From RPQJ01 sp035691185 (lineage in GTDB: Bacteria; Pseudomonadota; Gammaproteobacteria; Steroidobacterales; Steroidobacteraceae), in assembly GCA_035691185.1 (NCBI GenBank), contig DASSJN010000087.1, positions 1 through 28,453 of the forward strand: a stretch of DNA of 28,453 nt, written 5' to 3'. Positions within the stretch are counted from its first letter, which is position 1. The number at the start of each line of letters is the position of its first letter. Below, in pieces: positions 7,902 through 15,636 of the stretch. Both the position numbers and the translations under genes were made by a program. The notes beneath the pieces are model-generated. The model was given only the letters and a program-made list of their open reading frames with translations, made no database searches and was not told the origin of the DNA.

Positions 7902-8315
7902 TTATTCGGTCTTGACCGGTGTGCTGGAGGTGGCGACGACCTTCCATTGGCCCTTGATGCGGGACCAGACGTGCAGACTGTGATGGGCGTCTTTGCCCTT
8001 TGTCCCGTGCGTCATGATCGCCAGGTCGTCGCCGAGGAACGAGACCTTGTAATCCGTGGGCTCGTATTGGGTACCCGCGGGCTCTGGCTTGACCGCCGCG
8101 AGTTCCTCTTTCTTGCCGCCCACGCGCTCGGCGTCGACCGACACCAGGTCGTCGGCGAGCAGCTTCGCGACCGCATCGACGTCGCCCTTGGTCCCGGCGG
8201 CACCCCATTGCCGATCGAGTTCGATCAGGTCGGCGGTCGAGTCTGCGCGGGCACTTCCCACCAGGAGCGGAGCCGTCAGAGCGGCAGCCGCCAGCACGAT
8301 CGAAAAACGTCGCAT
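7902..8315 (-). CDS. Secreted SnoaL/DUF4440-like protein
   Basis: This 137-residue protein has a clear signal peptide (MRRFSIVLAAAALTAPLLVG, cleavage after about SARA-D) and then a single NTF2-like domain. The domain reads like DUF4440: DLIELDRQWGAAGTKGDVDAVAKLLADDLVSV near its start and HSLHVWSRIKGQWKVVAT at its end. Such proteins are small cone-shaped ligand-binding or isomerase-like folds; no specific reaction can be given. ATG at 8315 is preceded by AGGGAGA. The next gene upstream on the strand encodes another secreted NTF2-like protein 260 bp away, so the two may be ancient relatives, but the gap argues against a tight operon. Confidence 0.85.
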   Translation of the reverse strand: MRRFSIVLAAAALTAPLLVGSARADSTADLIELDRQWGAAGTKGDVDAVAKLLADDLVSVDAERVGGKKEELAAVKPEPAGTQYEPTDYKVSFLGDDLAIMTHGTKGKDAHHSLHVWSRIKGQWKVVATSSTPVKTE

Positions 8316-8575
8316 GAGAGTCTCCCTGTCGTTATTGATTCGATCCGTCGACGGCGTAGCGGGATCGATGCCTGCGTCTTCCCCTACGACCGCGCGACGA
8401 GAGCCTGCGCCGATCGCAACGCAGCAATCAATCGCCAGCGAAGACTTGTGAACTTCTCGCCGCCGGCATTCCAGACGACGCCAGCGTAGGCCCGGCCCCC
8501 GGGGGTTGCGGGTCATTCCTTGACGGCCGGCCGCTGTCCGCCACGCCCGGGTGGTTCGGCCGGAGCCGCCGCTCG

Positions 8576-9040
8576 CTAGAGGAGCTGCCGATTCAGTGCC
8601 GCAAGATCGATGATGCTCCACTCTTCGACGATGCGCCCCTCTGCAAACCGGAAGAACGTCATGCCCTCGACACGCGCCTTCTTGCCCTGCCCCGGCATGC
8701 CTGCGGCGGCGACGGTATTGGTTCCTGCGGCGCTCCAATGCACCGCGACGAGCTCGTCGTTGGCGACCGTGCGCTCGACATTCACCTGCAGGTCCGGGAA
8801 CGCGACCCGCCAGGCCTTGCCGGACTCGTTGTCTTCCTCGAGCGTGTAGTCGCGGGAGCTACCGTGCGCGACGAAGCCAGGCCCATAGATCTGATCGAGC
8901 TGATCGAAGCGCCCTTGTCCCATCTTTTCGAGAAACACACGCTTGGCCGTTTCCGTGTTCGCCGCCGGATCCGCCTGGGCGCACACCGCCGCCAGCGATA
9001 GGACTGCGGCACCCGCGAGACGTGTGACTACGCTGCGCAT
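8576..9040 (-). CDS. Secreted SnoaL-like ester cyclase-type protein
   Basis: This 154-residue protein has a signal peptide (MRSVVTRLAGAAVLSLAAVC, cleavage after about AQA-D) and a SnoaL-like domain with features of the family: FDQLDQIYGPGFVAHG, AWRVAFPDLQVNVERTVANDE and GMTFFRFAEGRIVEEWSI. Cytosolic relatives act on polyketides or small lipids; the secreted form has no known substrate. ATG at 9040 is preceded by GGAGGTTCAC, a strong ribosome binding site. The gene shares its strand with the DUF2231 and amidohydrolase genes upstream. Confidence 0.88.
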   Translation of the reverse strand: MRSVVTRLAGAAVLSLAAVCAQADPAANTETAKRVFLEKMGQGRFDQLDQIYGPGFVAHGSSRDYTLEEDNESGKAWRVAFPDLQVNVERTVANDELVAVHWSAAGTNTVAAAGMPGQGKKARVEGMTFFRFAEGRIVEEWSIIDLAALNRQLL

Positions 9041-9123
9041 GTGAACCTCCCCCTCCAGGTTCGCTCGATGCTACACGACGGGCTCCCGCGACGCTGCGGG
9101 GCCACACGCCCATGTATCCGTCC

Positions 9124-9597
9124 CTACCGATCCGCCCGGTCGGCGATTCCCACGCGATGGCGGTAGACCATCTCCCAGCCCTGCCAGCCGTTGAACAGCA
9201 GCAGCAGCACGCCGATCGCGGACAGCGCGACTCCCAGCGGAACGACCGCGTCGGCCGGATTGCCGAGGCGAATGAAGAAATTGAAAGCCTCGATGACGAC
9301 CAGCGCCAGGTTGCCGATCATGTGGCGCCACGCCGGAGCGAGCGCCCGTATGCGGGCATCGCCAAGGAAGTCGACGAACCCTCCAACGGCCGCCACGAGT
9401 GCCATGACGACGCCCACGCCGAGCAGCCACTGTGAGGCGTCGGCCCAGAAAGGATTGCCGCTGCTGGCGAACGCGATGTCCGTGGCCAATGCACCTGCGA
9501 ACGAAGCGATCGGGAACGGAACGACCATCGGATGCAGAGGATGGCCGGCGATGCTCGCGGTGCTGCGGGGATTGCTGGAGCCGCTTTCACGGTTCAT
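9124..9597 (-). CDS. DUF2231 membrane protein
   Basis: The 157-residue product begins with a polar tail, then AGHPLHPMVVPFPIASFAGA, the conserved HPxHP-type entry to the first membrane segment of DUF2231. Four hydrophobic segments follow (about 22-43, 57-76, 92-110 and 118-136), with FGxVDFLGD- and WRHMIGNLA-like loops also typical of the family. It is predicted to sit in the inner membrane. Its function is unknown, although some relatives occur with haem or redox proteins. The start at 9597 has only a weak GGACGGA upstream. It follows the amidohydrolase gene after 141 bp on the same strand. Confidence 0.88.
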   Translation of the reverse strand: MNRESGSSNPRSTASIAGHPLHPMVVPFPIASFAGALATDIAFASSGNPFWADASQWLLGVGVVMALVAAVGGFVDFLGDARIRALAPAWRHMIGNLALVVIEAFNFFIRLGNPADAVVPLGVALSAIGVLLLLFNGWQGWEMVYRHRVGIADRADR

Positions 9598-9738
9598 GAG
9601 TGTTCCGTCCAGTGCGAAAAAACGGGGTTGACTACCGAACCCTATCCAGCCCCGCGTCTCCCGGGGATCAGGCGGTCGACCGCGCCACTGTCAGAAGAGT
9701 GCATCGCATGATCACCATCTCGCAGGCTTCCGGCTCGC

Positions 9739-11208
9739 TCAGGTATCGCGGCGGCGCAGGTTCAGGAATTCGCGGCGAGTCTTCGGTCCGTATGTCACGA
9801 ACGACGGGTCCGGACGTTCGGCGCGGTACTCCTCGCGCTGACGCGCCACGCGATCTGCACGCACGTGGTGCTGCAGCACGTCCGCCGGGACGGGGTAGAT
9901 CCGCAGCGCGTTCAGCCCGAAGATCTTCGCGCGCAGCCGGGGCGTCAACTCGGCATAGCCGTGCCGTTCGCGCAGTTCGGGCGAGATCTGGAACGTGCGG
10001 AATGCCTGGATCTGGTCCTGCGGCGACCCGTACCAGATCGAGTCGGTGCCCCAGAGCACGTTCGACTCGCCACAGGCCCGGACCAGCTTGCCGAGCGTAT
10101 GGGCCGCTGTGTCCGGATTGCGCATGCAGAGCCGCCACGTCGAACCCAGTTCCGCGTAGACGTTGGAGTTCGGCGCGACGTCGTTCTCAGCGAGGCTGGT
10201 GACGAGCGCATCGACGCCGTCGCTGCGCTTCGGGTCGTACGGCCCTTCCTCGGCGCCCGGCACGAAGCCCGAGTGATAGATCAGGAAATTGACGTCGGGA
10301 AAGCGTTTCGCGACGCGGCCGACGTCACGACAGGTGGAGTGCTCGTAGGACTTAGGCCCGAACGGCAGTCCTTTGTGGATCGCGATGTTCCTGACGCCGA
10401 GATTGCGGGCTTTCTCGATCATCGCGAGGCCGGGCGCGTCGTCGAGCCAGAAGCCCTTTCCTTCCGGTCCCCACTGCGTGTACGTCTTGAACGCCGCCAC
10501 CTTGTGCCGCTGCGCAAGTGCCGCCATGCGCTCGAGGTCGCCGGGCTGGTTCGGGTTGACGCGGCCGTGCAGGTAGAGCCTGTGCGTGCCCTCGAGCCGC
10601 TCCACGATCCGGGCGGTCGCCTCGGCCTCCTCGATCCTGAGGGGCTCGCCCGCCGCCGTCGACGGCACGAACGAGAGCACCATGAGGTCGGTGTCGGAGT
10701 CGAGGAAGACGTCCTTGACGAATTGCTCGGGCCCGATGCAGTGCAGGTAGTCGCGCTCGCCCGGCCCTTCGTGCGGCTTGCAGCGCGGATCGTCCGTCGC
10801 GAAGCGCAATGGCCGCGCACCCGGCTCGAGGTCCCGCAGCCATGCCCCGGTCGGGTTCACGAAATGGCCCTGGACGTCGAAGATGAACTCGTTGCCGTCG
10901 ACGACCGAGCGTGCCACGGCGTCTTCGAGCGCCGCGAGTTGCGGCACGTCGTAATGGCCGCCGGTGCGTCCCGCCCGCGCGAACGCGGCGTTCATCCCGA
11001 GCAGCGTCGTTGCGGCGCCGCAGGCGGAGACGAGGAACTCCCTTCGCTTGAGGCCCAGTCGACGCGCATTGACGGTGGACGCTTCCAGCGCCCCGCGGCG
11101 CGCGGCGCGATGCACCGGCTCGAGTGGAATCGGCGCGTACTCGCCGTTCGACGTCGAGTCCAGCTTGATGGGGAGACGGAGGCCTTCAGGATCGTGCGCT
11201 GATGCCAT
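9739..11208 (-). CDS. Tat-exported amidohydrolase-2 family protein
   Basis: The 489-residue protein has a long polar N-terminus, then a twin-arginine-like signal (LKRREFLVSACGAATTLLGM, about 53-72). A TIM-barrel metal hydrolase domain follows. Likely active-site residues are H115 (DVQGHF), K241 (AFKTYTQWG), H278 (IAIHKG), H312 (IYHSGF) and D389 (LWGTDSIWYG). The usual first HxH motif reads QGH, so one metal ligand differs from classic members. It probably hydrolyses or decarboxylates a ring or acid substrate in the periplasm; the substrate is unknown. ATG at 11208 is preceded by GAGGAGCGATC, so the 22-residue upstream extension is rejected. The roughly 50-residue segment before the Tat motif is unusually long. 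Confidence 0.9.
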   Translation of the reverse strand: MASAHDPEGLRLPIKLDSTSNGEYAPIPLEPVHRAARRGALEASTVNARRLGLKRREFLVSACGAATTLLGMNAAFARAGRTGGHYDVPQLAALEDAVARSVVDGNEFIFDVQGHFVNPTGAWLRDLEPGARPLRFATDDPRCKPHEGPGERDYLHCIGPEQFVKDVFLDSDTDLMVLSFVPSTAAGEPLRIEEAEATARIVERLEGTHRLYLHGRVNPNQPGDLERMAALAQRHKVAAFKTYTQWGPEGKGFWLDDAPGLAMIEKARNLGVRNIAIHKGLPFGPKSYEHSTCRDVGRVAKRFPDVNFLIYHSGFVPGAEEGPYDPKRSDGVDALVTSLAENDVAPNSNVYAELGSTWRLCMRNPDTAAHTLGKLVRACGESNVLWGTDSIWYGSPQDQIQAFRTFQISPELRERHGYAELTPRLRAKIFGLNALRIYPVPADVLQHHVRADRVARQREEYRAERPDPSFVTYGPKTRREFLNLRRRDT

Positions 11209-11301
11209 GATCGCTCCTCGGGCACGGCCGCAGACGTCGGCCCCGCGGCGAGTATAGGCTCCCACGGAGCCCACGCCTGCGCGTCGGGCATCGAGTGCGT
11301 G

Positions 11302-11802
11302 CTATCGGAGCTGGCCGCGGATCTCGCCGCCCGGCCACGCCACGGTGTGGACGTTCACGTACGCGGTCTGGTCGAGGATTGCCGCGGCGAGCGCCGCGAA
11401 CTCGCCCGCGCCGATGCCCTGGCCCGCGGGCCCGAGCACGGACGCCGCCGTGATCAGGCCGCTCAGTTCGCCGCTGCGCAGTGGGCACGCCGGCGTGCCG
11501 GCGGGACCGTTGCTGAGGTTCGTGCAGAGGAACGCGCTCACGCCGCCAATCACGCCGGGCTGGCCGAAGTGGACGTGCGATTGCGTCGCGTCGGCCTCGA
11601 GCCCCTCGTAGCGAAGCTGCCAGTGGATGGTGCCCGCCGCAACGTCGACCTTGGCGCGAAAGCTGCCCGAACCCGGGGTCGACAGCGCGGGCACCTCCTG
11701 GTGGCTGCTCAGCGTCGCGTGAACGGTCTGCGCGTGCCCGGTGACTGGAGCAGTCAGGACGGCGCCAACGGCGAGCGTCGCAAACATGAAATTCCTGCGC
11801 AT
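11302..11802 (-). CDS. Secreted CHRD-domain protein
   Basis: The 166-residue protein has a signal peptide (MRRNFMFATLAVGAVLTAPV, cleavage near HAQ-T) and one CHRD domain. The domain is recognisable from LSSHQEVPALSTPGSGSFRA, a central SHVHFGQPGVIGGV and the closing VNVHTVAWPGGEIRGQLR. CHRD domains, named after chordin, occur in bacterial periplasmic or surface proteins; some bind metals or oxidised ligands, but no function is established. ATG at 11802 is preceded by AGGAGAATCC, so the earlier Met at 11862 is not used. It lies between the amidohydrolase and the histidine kinase, all on the same strand. Confidence 0.93.
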   Translation of the reverse strand: MRRNFMFATLAVGAVLTAPVTGHAQTVHATLSSHQEVPALSTPGSGSFRAKVDVAAGTIHWQLRYEGLEADATQSHVHFGQPGVIGGVSAFLCTNLSNGPAGTPACPLRSGELSGLITAASVLGPAGQGIGAGEFAALAAAILDQTAYVNVHTVAWPGGEIRGQLR

Positions 11803-11946
11803 TGGATTCTCCTTGTGACGGGACACTGAACGACCGCAGCCGTCCGGCCGGTCGCCCGGCATCGCAAGGCTGCTTCCGCGACAAGTTCTCCTTCTTTCCG
11901 GGTGAGTGCCCGTCGACCTCGACCCGGTTCAATCCGCCGAGCCCGC

Positions 11947-13995
11947 TCACTGCAGCAGACGAGCCAGCTCCGCGGCGTTGATCGGCTTGACCAGGTAGTG
12001 CTCGATGCCTGCCTCGCGCGCGCGTTCGAGGTCCTCGGGCTGGCCATAACCCGTGATGGCGATGAGCCGTGGGCCGCCGTGAGCGGTGCGTAGCTGCCGG
12101 GCTACCTGATAGCCGTCGAGTCCCGGCAAGCCGATGTCGAGCAGCACGACGTCGGGGCCCACGCGCGCCGCCAGCTCGATCCCTTGGGGACCGTTCGCCG
12201 CTTCGAAGACGTCGTGCCCGGCCACCTGCAACTGCAGACGCAGGGCCTCGCGCCCGTCGTCGTTGTCCTCGATGATCAGGATCCGGCGCGGGCACGGAAC
12301 GGCTACGGCCGTGGCATCTTCGGCTCGCCCAGTCTCCTCCGCCACGTCCACACGCGGCAGACGGACCGTGAAGGTGCTGCCCTGTGACGGTCCGGCACTG
12401 TTCGCGACGATCTTCCCACCGTGCGCCAGCACGATGCGCTGTGCCAGCGCCAGTCCCAGGCCGAGGCCTCCCTGCGCGCGGTCCAGCGTACGTGGGCCCT
12501 GCGTGAACAATTCGAAGACAAGGGGCAGCAATTCGGGCGCGATCCCGGCGCCGTCGTCGCGAATGCGCAGCGCGACCTCGTCTCGCTCGCTCCAGGTGCG
12601 GATCTCGATCCTGCCGCCGCTCGGCGTGTACTTGATCGCGTTCGTCAGCAGGTTGTCCACGACCTGCGTCAACCGCGCCGGGTCGCCGAGGACCCAGGCC
12701 GGGGCGGCGTCGACGGCGAGTTCGTGCTGATCGAGCCGCCCTGCGCCGCGAGCGAGCGCCACGCAACCCTCGACGATGTCGCCGAGGTTCAGCTTTTCGT
12801 GTGCCAGCAGGAACTTCCCGCTCGAGACCCGCGCGACATCCAGCAGGTCGTCGATCAGCCGGCTCAGGTGTCCCGTCTGTCGCTGGACGATCTCGACCGC
12901 GCGTTTAGCAGAACCGTGCGGGGCGGCGGGCGACGACAGCACGTGGGCAGCGTTCCCGATCGCGGCGAGCGGGTTGCGCAACTCGTGGCTCAGCATCGCC
13001 AGGAACTCGTCCTTGGCGTGGCTCGCGCGTTCGGCCTCGGCGCGAGCGACACGCTCGCGCTCGAACAGCACCCATCGCTCGCGCTCGATTGCCTTGCGCT
13101 CCCACACGAGCGCTGCGACGGGCATCGTCAGCACAGAGATCGTCACCATGAAGGCCTGCAGCAGCAGCAGCGACTCGTTCTCGTCGCCTGTGGCGAACGG
13201 ACCGACCCCGCGGACCGTGGCCCACGTGGCGATGGTCGAGAGCAGTGCGACCGCCGTCGCGACCTCGCGCTGGCCGAATCGGAATGCCGCCCAGATCAGT
13301 GGCGGGATGCACAGGAACGCGAGCTGATGGCGGCTCAGTTCAGCGTGGGCGAACACCAGTGCGCCGGTCGCGACGACGACGGCGAGCAGCAGCACCGCCT
13401 CGAACGGCTGGGCGCGCAGCATCGCGAGGTCGGCGCGCGCGATCCAGAGCACCAGCAATGGCGTGACAATCAGGGCCCCGGCCATGTCGCCGAACCACCA
13501 GGTCAGCCAGATGGCGCCGAACGCCGCCCGCGCGGCTTCGCCGCTGGCGACCAGGACGGTGGCACCCACCGTCGCGCTGATCGCCGTGCCGAGCAGGCCG
13601 CCGAACAGGACGAAACGCAGGAAGTCCTGCGAGCGCTCGAAGGCACGCACACCGCCGGCATGGCGTGCCACGAGCGAAGCGCCGACCACGGCCTCCAACG
13701 TGTTCCCCGCCGCGATACCGAGCGAGCTCACGAGCGATCCCGACGTGGTCAGGTTCACGAGCAAGGCGCCGGCGAAGATGGCCGGCCAGGTGCGTCGCCC
13801 GAAGAGCAGCACGGCCGCCAGCGCGATTCCCGTCGGTGGCCAGACTGCGGACGCGCTCGCGTGCACGAGGGCGAAGTGCAGTCCTAGCTTGCCGGCGAGA
13901 AAATACAAGCCGGCCAGGGCAGTGAGCGCCACCGCCTGCCGCAGCCACCCCGCCTTCGACAGGTAGGCTTCCGTCGCGGTGACTGTCTGCTCCAT
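11947..13995 (-). CDS. MASE1-domain hybrid sensor histidine kinase
   Basis: The 682-residue product has an N-terminal MASE1 membrane sensor (about 20-300, eight or so hydrophobic segments, with WPPTGIALAAVLLFG and WWFGDMAGALIVTPLLVLW motifs). The HisKA box has phospho-acceptor H337 (FLAMLSHELRNPLAAI). The HATPase domain shows N452 (NLLTNAIKYTPSGG), DDGAGI and GGLGLGLA. A C-terminal receiver domain has D620 (VVLLDIGLPG) and K670 (LVKPI). It is a complete membrane hybrid kinase that would autophosphorylate and relay to its own receiver; the output protein is not adjacent. ATG at 13995 has a G-rich site eight bases upstream. It is divergent from yaiI. Confidence 0.96.
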   Translation of the reverse strand: MEQTVTATEAYLSKAGWLRQAVALTALAGLYFLAGKLGLHFALVHASASAVWPPTGIALAAVLLFGRRTWPAIFAGALLVNLTTSGSLVSSLGIAAGNTLEAVVGASLVARHAGGVRAFERSQDFLRFVLFGGLLGTAISATVGATVLVASGEAARAAFGAIWLTWWFGDMAGALIVTPLLVLWIARADLAMLRAQPFEAVLLLAVVVATGALVFAHAELSRHQLAFLCIPPLIWAAFRFGQREVATAVALLSTIATWATVRGVGPFATGDENESLLLLQAFMVTISVLTMPVAALVWERKAIERERWVLFERERVARAEAERASHAKDEFLAMLSHELRNPLAAIGNAAHVLSSPAAPHGSAKRAVEIVQRQTGHLSRLIDDLLDVARVSSGKFLLAHEKLNLGDIVEGCVALARGAGRLDQHELAVDAAPAWVLGDPARLTQVVDNLLTNAIKYTPSGGRIEIRTWSERDEVALRIRDDGAGIAPELLPLVFELFTQGPRTLDRAQGGLGLGLALAQRIVLAHGGKIVANSAGPSQGSTFTVRLPRVDVAEETGRAEDATAVAVPCPRRILIIEDNDDGREALRLQLQVAGHDVFEAANGPQGIELAARVGPDVVLLDIGLPGLDGYQVARQLRTAHGGPRLIAITGYGQPEDLERAREAGIEHYLVKPINAAELARLLQ

Positions 13996-14148
13996 GCGGT
14001 CAGCCCCCCACGCGCTGATGCGGCAGTGACCCGACTTTAGACGCCTGCCCCCGCGTCGACAATGAGGGTGCGGGTCGGGCCCTTGCGCACCCACGGCGCA
14101 GTGGTGATGCTGCGTCTGCCGTACCGCAGTAGCTGAGACTGCCCAGCC

Positions 14149-14619
14149 ATGTCGAGCGAGCCCCACATCTACGTCGACGCCGACGCCTGTCCGGTCAAGG
14201 CGGAGGTCGCCAGGGTCGCCGAGCGTCACGGATTGCCGATTACGTACGTCGCAAACGGGTGGATGCAGACGCCCCGCGGACCACGCTTCCGCTTGCAGGT
14301 GGTTGCCGGCGCATTCGACGCCGCCGATGACTGGATCGCGACGCAGGTCGTGCCCGCGGACGTCGTGATCACGGCGGACATTCCACTGGCTTCGCGCTGC
14401 CTGCAGCAGGGAGCGCACGTGCTCGGACCGTCGGGCAAGCCGTTCACGGACGACAACATCGGCAACGCACTCGCGACGCGCGAACTGATGGCCGACCTGC
14501 GAGCCTACGGGGTCGGTGGCGGCCCACCACCGTTCGGTCCGCGCGACCGCTCGCGGTTCCTCGACGCCCTGGAACTCGTGGTGCGGGAGGCGAAACGCGA
14601 AAGCGCCGGCGGCGGGTAG
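14149..14619 (+). CDS. yaiI: YaiI/YqxD family protein (UPF0178, DUF188)
   Basis: The 156-residue protein starts MSSEPHIYVDADACPVKAEV and contains the family motifs DADACPVK, DVVITADIPLASRC, GPSGKPFTDDNIGNALATRE and PPPFGPRDRSRFLDALE. Length and motif order match the YaiI/YqxD family, which has a PIN-like fold with conserved acidic residues and is presumed to be a nuclease or RNA-linked protein of unknown target. It begins 153 bp from the divergent histidine kinase start. No clear operon partner lies downstream, where all genes are on the other strand. Confidence 0.95.
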   Translation: MSSEPHIYVDADACPVKAEVARVAERHGLPITYVANGWMQTPRGPRFRLQVVAGAFDAADDWIATQVVPADVVITADIPLASRCLQQGAHVLGPSGKPFTDDNIGNALATRELMADLRAYGVGGGPPPFGPRDRSRFLDALELVVREAKRESAGGG

Positions 14620-14646
14620 GGTAAGTTGACCAGCGACCTCGAAGGG

Positions 14647-14934
14647 TCAGTGCTTGCGCGGGCGAAACGCTTCCGTCACGAGGTCCAGCACCAACTGCTC
14701 GGCCTTCGGGTTCGGGACGCCGTAGCGTGCGAAGAGTGCGAACTGCTCGCGCATCTCGCTGCGAGCCTGCTTCACGGAATCGGCGGTATTGCAGATCAGC
14801 TTGAGCCGGGAGTTGAGGTCCGTGGCCACCGCGGGAAGACTGCGCTTGCGGTGGTCCTCGCCCGGATGCCTGGGTCGCGAGAGTCCCCAGTCGTCCGCGG
14901 TGGCGGCGACGTGGGTGAGCCTGGGGTGGGTCAT
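14647..14934 (-). CDS. Hypothetical protein, 95 residues
   Basis: The frame encodes a 95-residue protein with a polar N-terminus and a helical C-terminal half (SEMREQFALFARYGVPNPKA, then EQLVLDLVTEAFRPRKH). I do not recognise the family. It is the more plausible strand here: the plus-strand frame 14626-15081 is a Leu-rich shadow lacking a ribosome binding site. No good Shine-Dalgarno precedes ATG at 14934. It begins 21 bp after the stop of the small basic protein gene on the same strand, so co-transcription or coupling is possible. Confidence 0.5.
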   Translation of the reverse strand: MTHPRLTHVAATADDWGLSRPRHPGEDHRKRSLPAVATDLNSRLKLICNTADSVKQARSEMREQFALFARYGVPNPKAEQLVLDLVTEAFRPRKH

Positions 14935-14955
14935 GAGAGTGTCACGGACGCGAGG

Positions 14956-15060
14956 TCAACGTTTCCTGCCCGCTTTCCCGGCTTTCGCCGCGCGCTTCTC
15001 CTCCTTGGTCTTCGCGGGCTTCTTCTTCGTTTCCTTCTTCCGATCCATTCCCTTCGACAT
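14956..15060 (-). CDS. Small Lys-rich basic protein, 34 residues
   Basis: ATG at 15060 opens a 34-residue protein, MSKGMDRKKETKKKPAKTKE... ending in KRAAKAGKAGRKR, with a strong AGAGGAG site six bases upstream. About half of the residues are Lys or Arg. It resembles a class of short orphan proteins seen in many proteobacteria with the opening M-x-K-G-x-x-x-K-K-x-x-K-K-P-A-K-T. No function is known; the charge suggests binding to nucleic acid or ribosomes. It is easily missed by gene callers because of its size. Confidence 0.75.
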   Translation of the reverse strand: MSKGMDRKKETKKKPAKTKEEKRAAKAGKAGRKR

Positions 15061-15113
15061 GTCCTGCTCCTCTGCTGTTGATGCCGCTGCCCTCGATGCC
15101 GAGCGAGGCCCGG

Positions 15114-15434
15114 CTAGTGTCCCGCGCGAAGCAGCGCGCGACGCTCGTGTTCGGCGAGGACCTGCGACAGGTCGAGGTCCGTATTCTCGGCGATGATCCG
15201 CATGAGCGGATGTTTCGGGTCGCGTGGCAGCGCGAGCCCATGACGTGACTCCCACAGCGCGATTCGCGTCGCGGGCGGAGTATCCATGGCTCGCTGCCGG
15301 GCCAGGTTCCGGTCCTTGTCCGCCTGCAGCGCCGCCTGCTGGAGGGTGAACTGTTCCCTGCGCTCCGCGGCCAATTCAGCGGCCGGGCGCGGTGGCGGGT
15401 CGTTCGAGTAGACGCGGTACTTGTTGAATTCCAT
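15114..15434 (-). CDS. Hypothetical protein, 106 residues, helical and charged
   Basis: The 106-residue product (MEFNKYRVYSNDPPPRPAAE...) has a Pro-rich patch at residues 13-17, then long Ala/Gln/Arg-rich helical stretches with possible coiled-coil character (about 18-47), and ends HERRALLRAGH. No family is recognised. The ribosome binding site is weak. It reads in the same direction as the small basic gene 53 bp downstream and the FlgO/TPR gene upstream, so a loose transcription unit is possible. Codon use is normal for the window, which supports it being real. Confidence 0.6.
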   Translation of the reverse strand: MEFNKYRVYSNDPPPRPAAELAAERREQFTLQQAALQADKDRNLARQRAMDTPPATRIALWESRHGLALPRDPKHPLMRIIAENTDLDLSQVLAEHERRALLRAGH

Positions 15435-15636
15435 GGATCGCGCGCTTCGTGAATGTGAATCCTGCCCTACATGGGGCGCCGATTGCGCGCCGTTGGCAAG
15501 AACATTTTTCGGTGCGTGAACGGGGTGGAGCGACGATCAGGCGCAAGTACCGTCAGTTCTTCTGGCCCACGCGGGCACTGTCGTTTCTTCGCCCGCTGAC
15601 GAACTTATGGAACGACCGCGATCGAGCGCGGCATGC

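Noticed and set aside
9865..11202. 445-residue plus-strand frame over the amidohydrolase
   Set aside because: It is antisense to a motif-complete amidohydrolase; the composition is that of a shadow frame.
12421..13887. 488-residue plus-strand frame over the histidine kinase
   Set aside because: It is antisense to a complete MASE1 histidine kinase with all motifs in order.
14626..15081. 151-residue plus-strand frame after yaiI
   Set aside because: It has a Leu/Phe-rich end produced by the antisense of the Lys-rich small gene, and no ribosome binding site.
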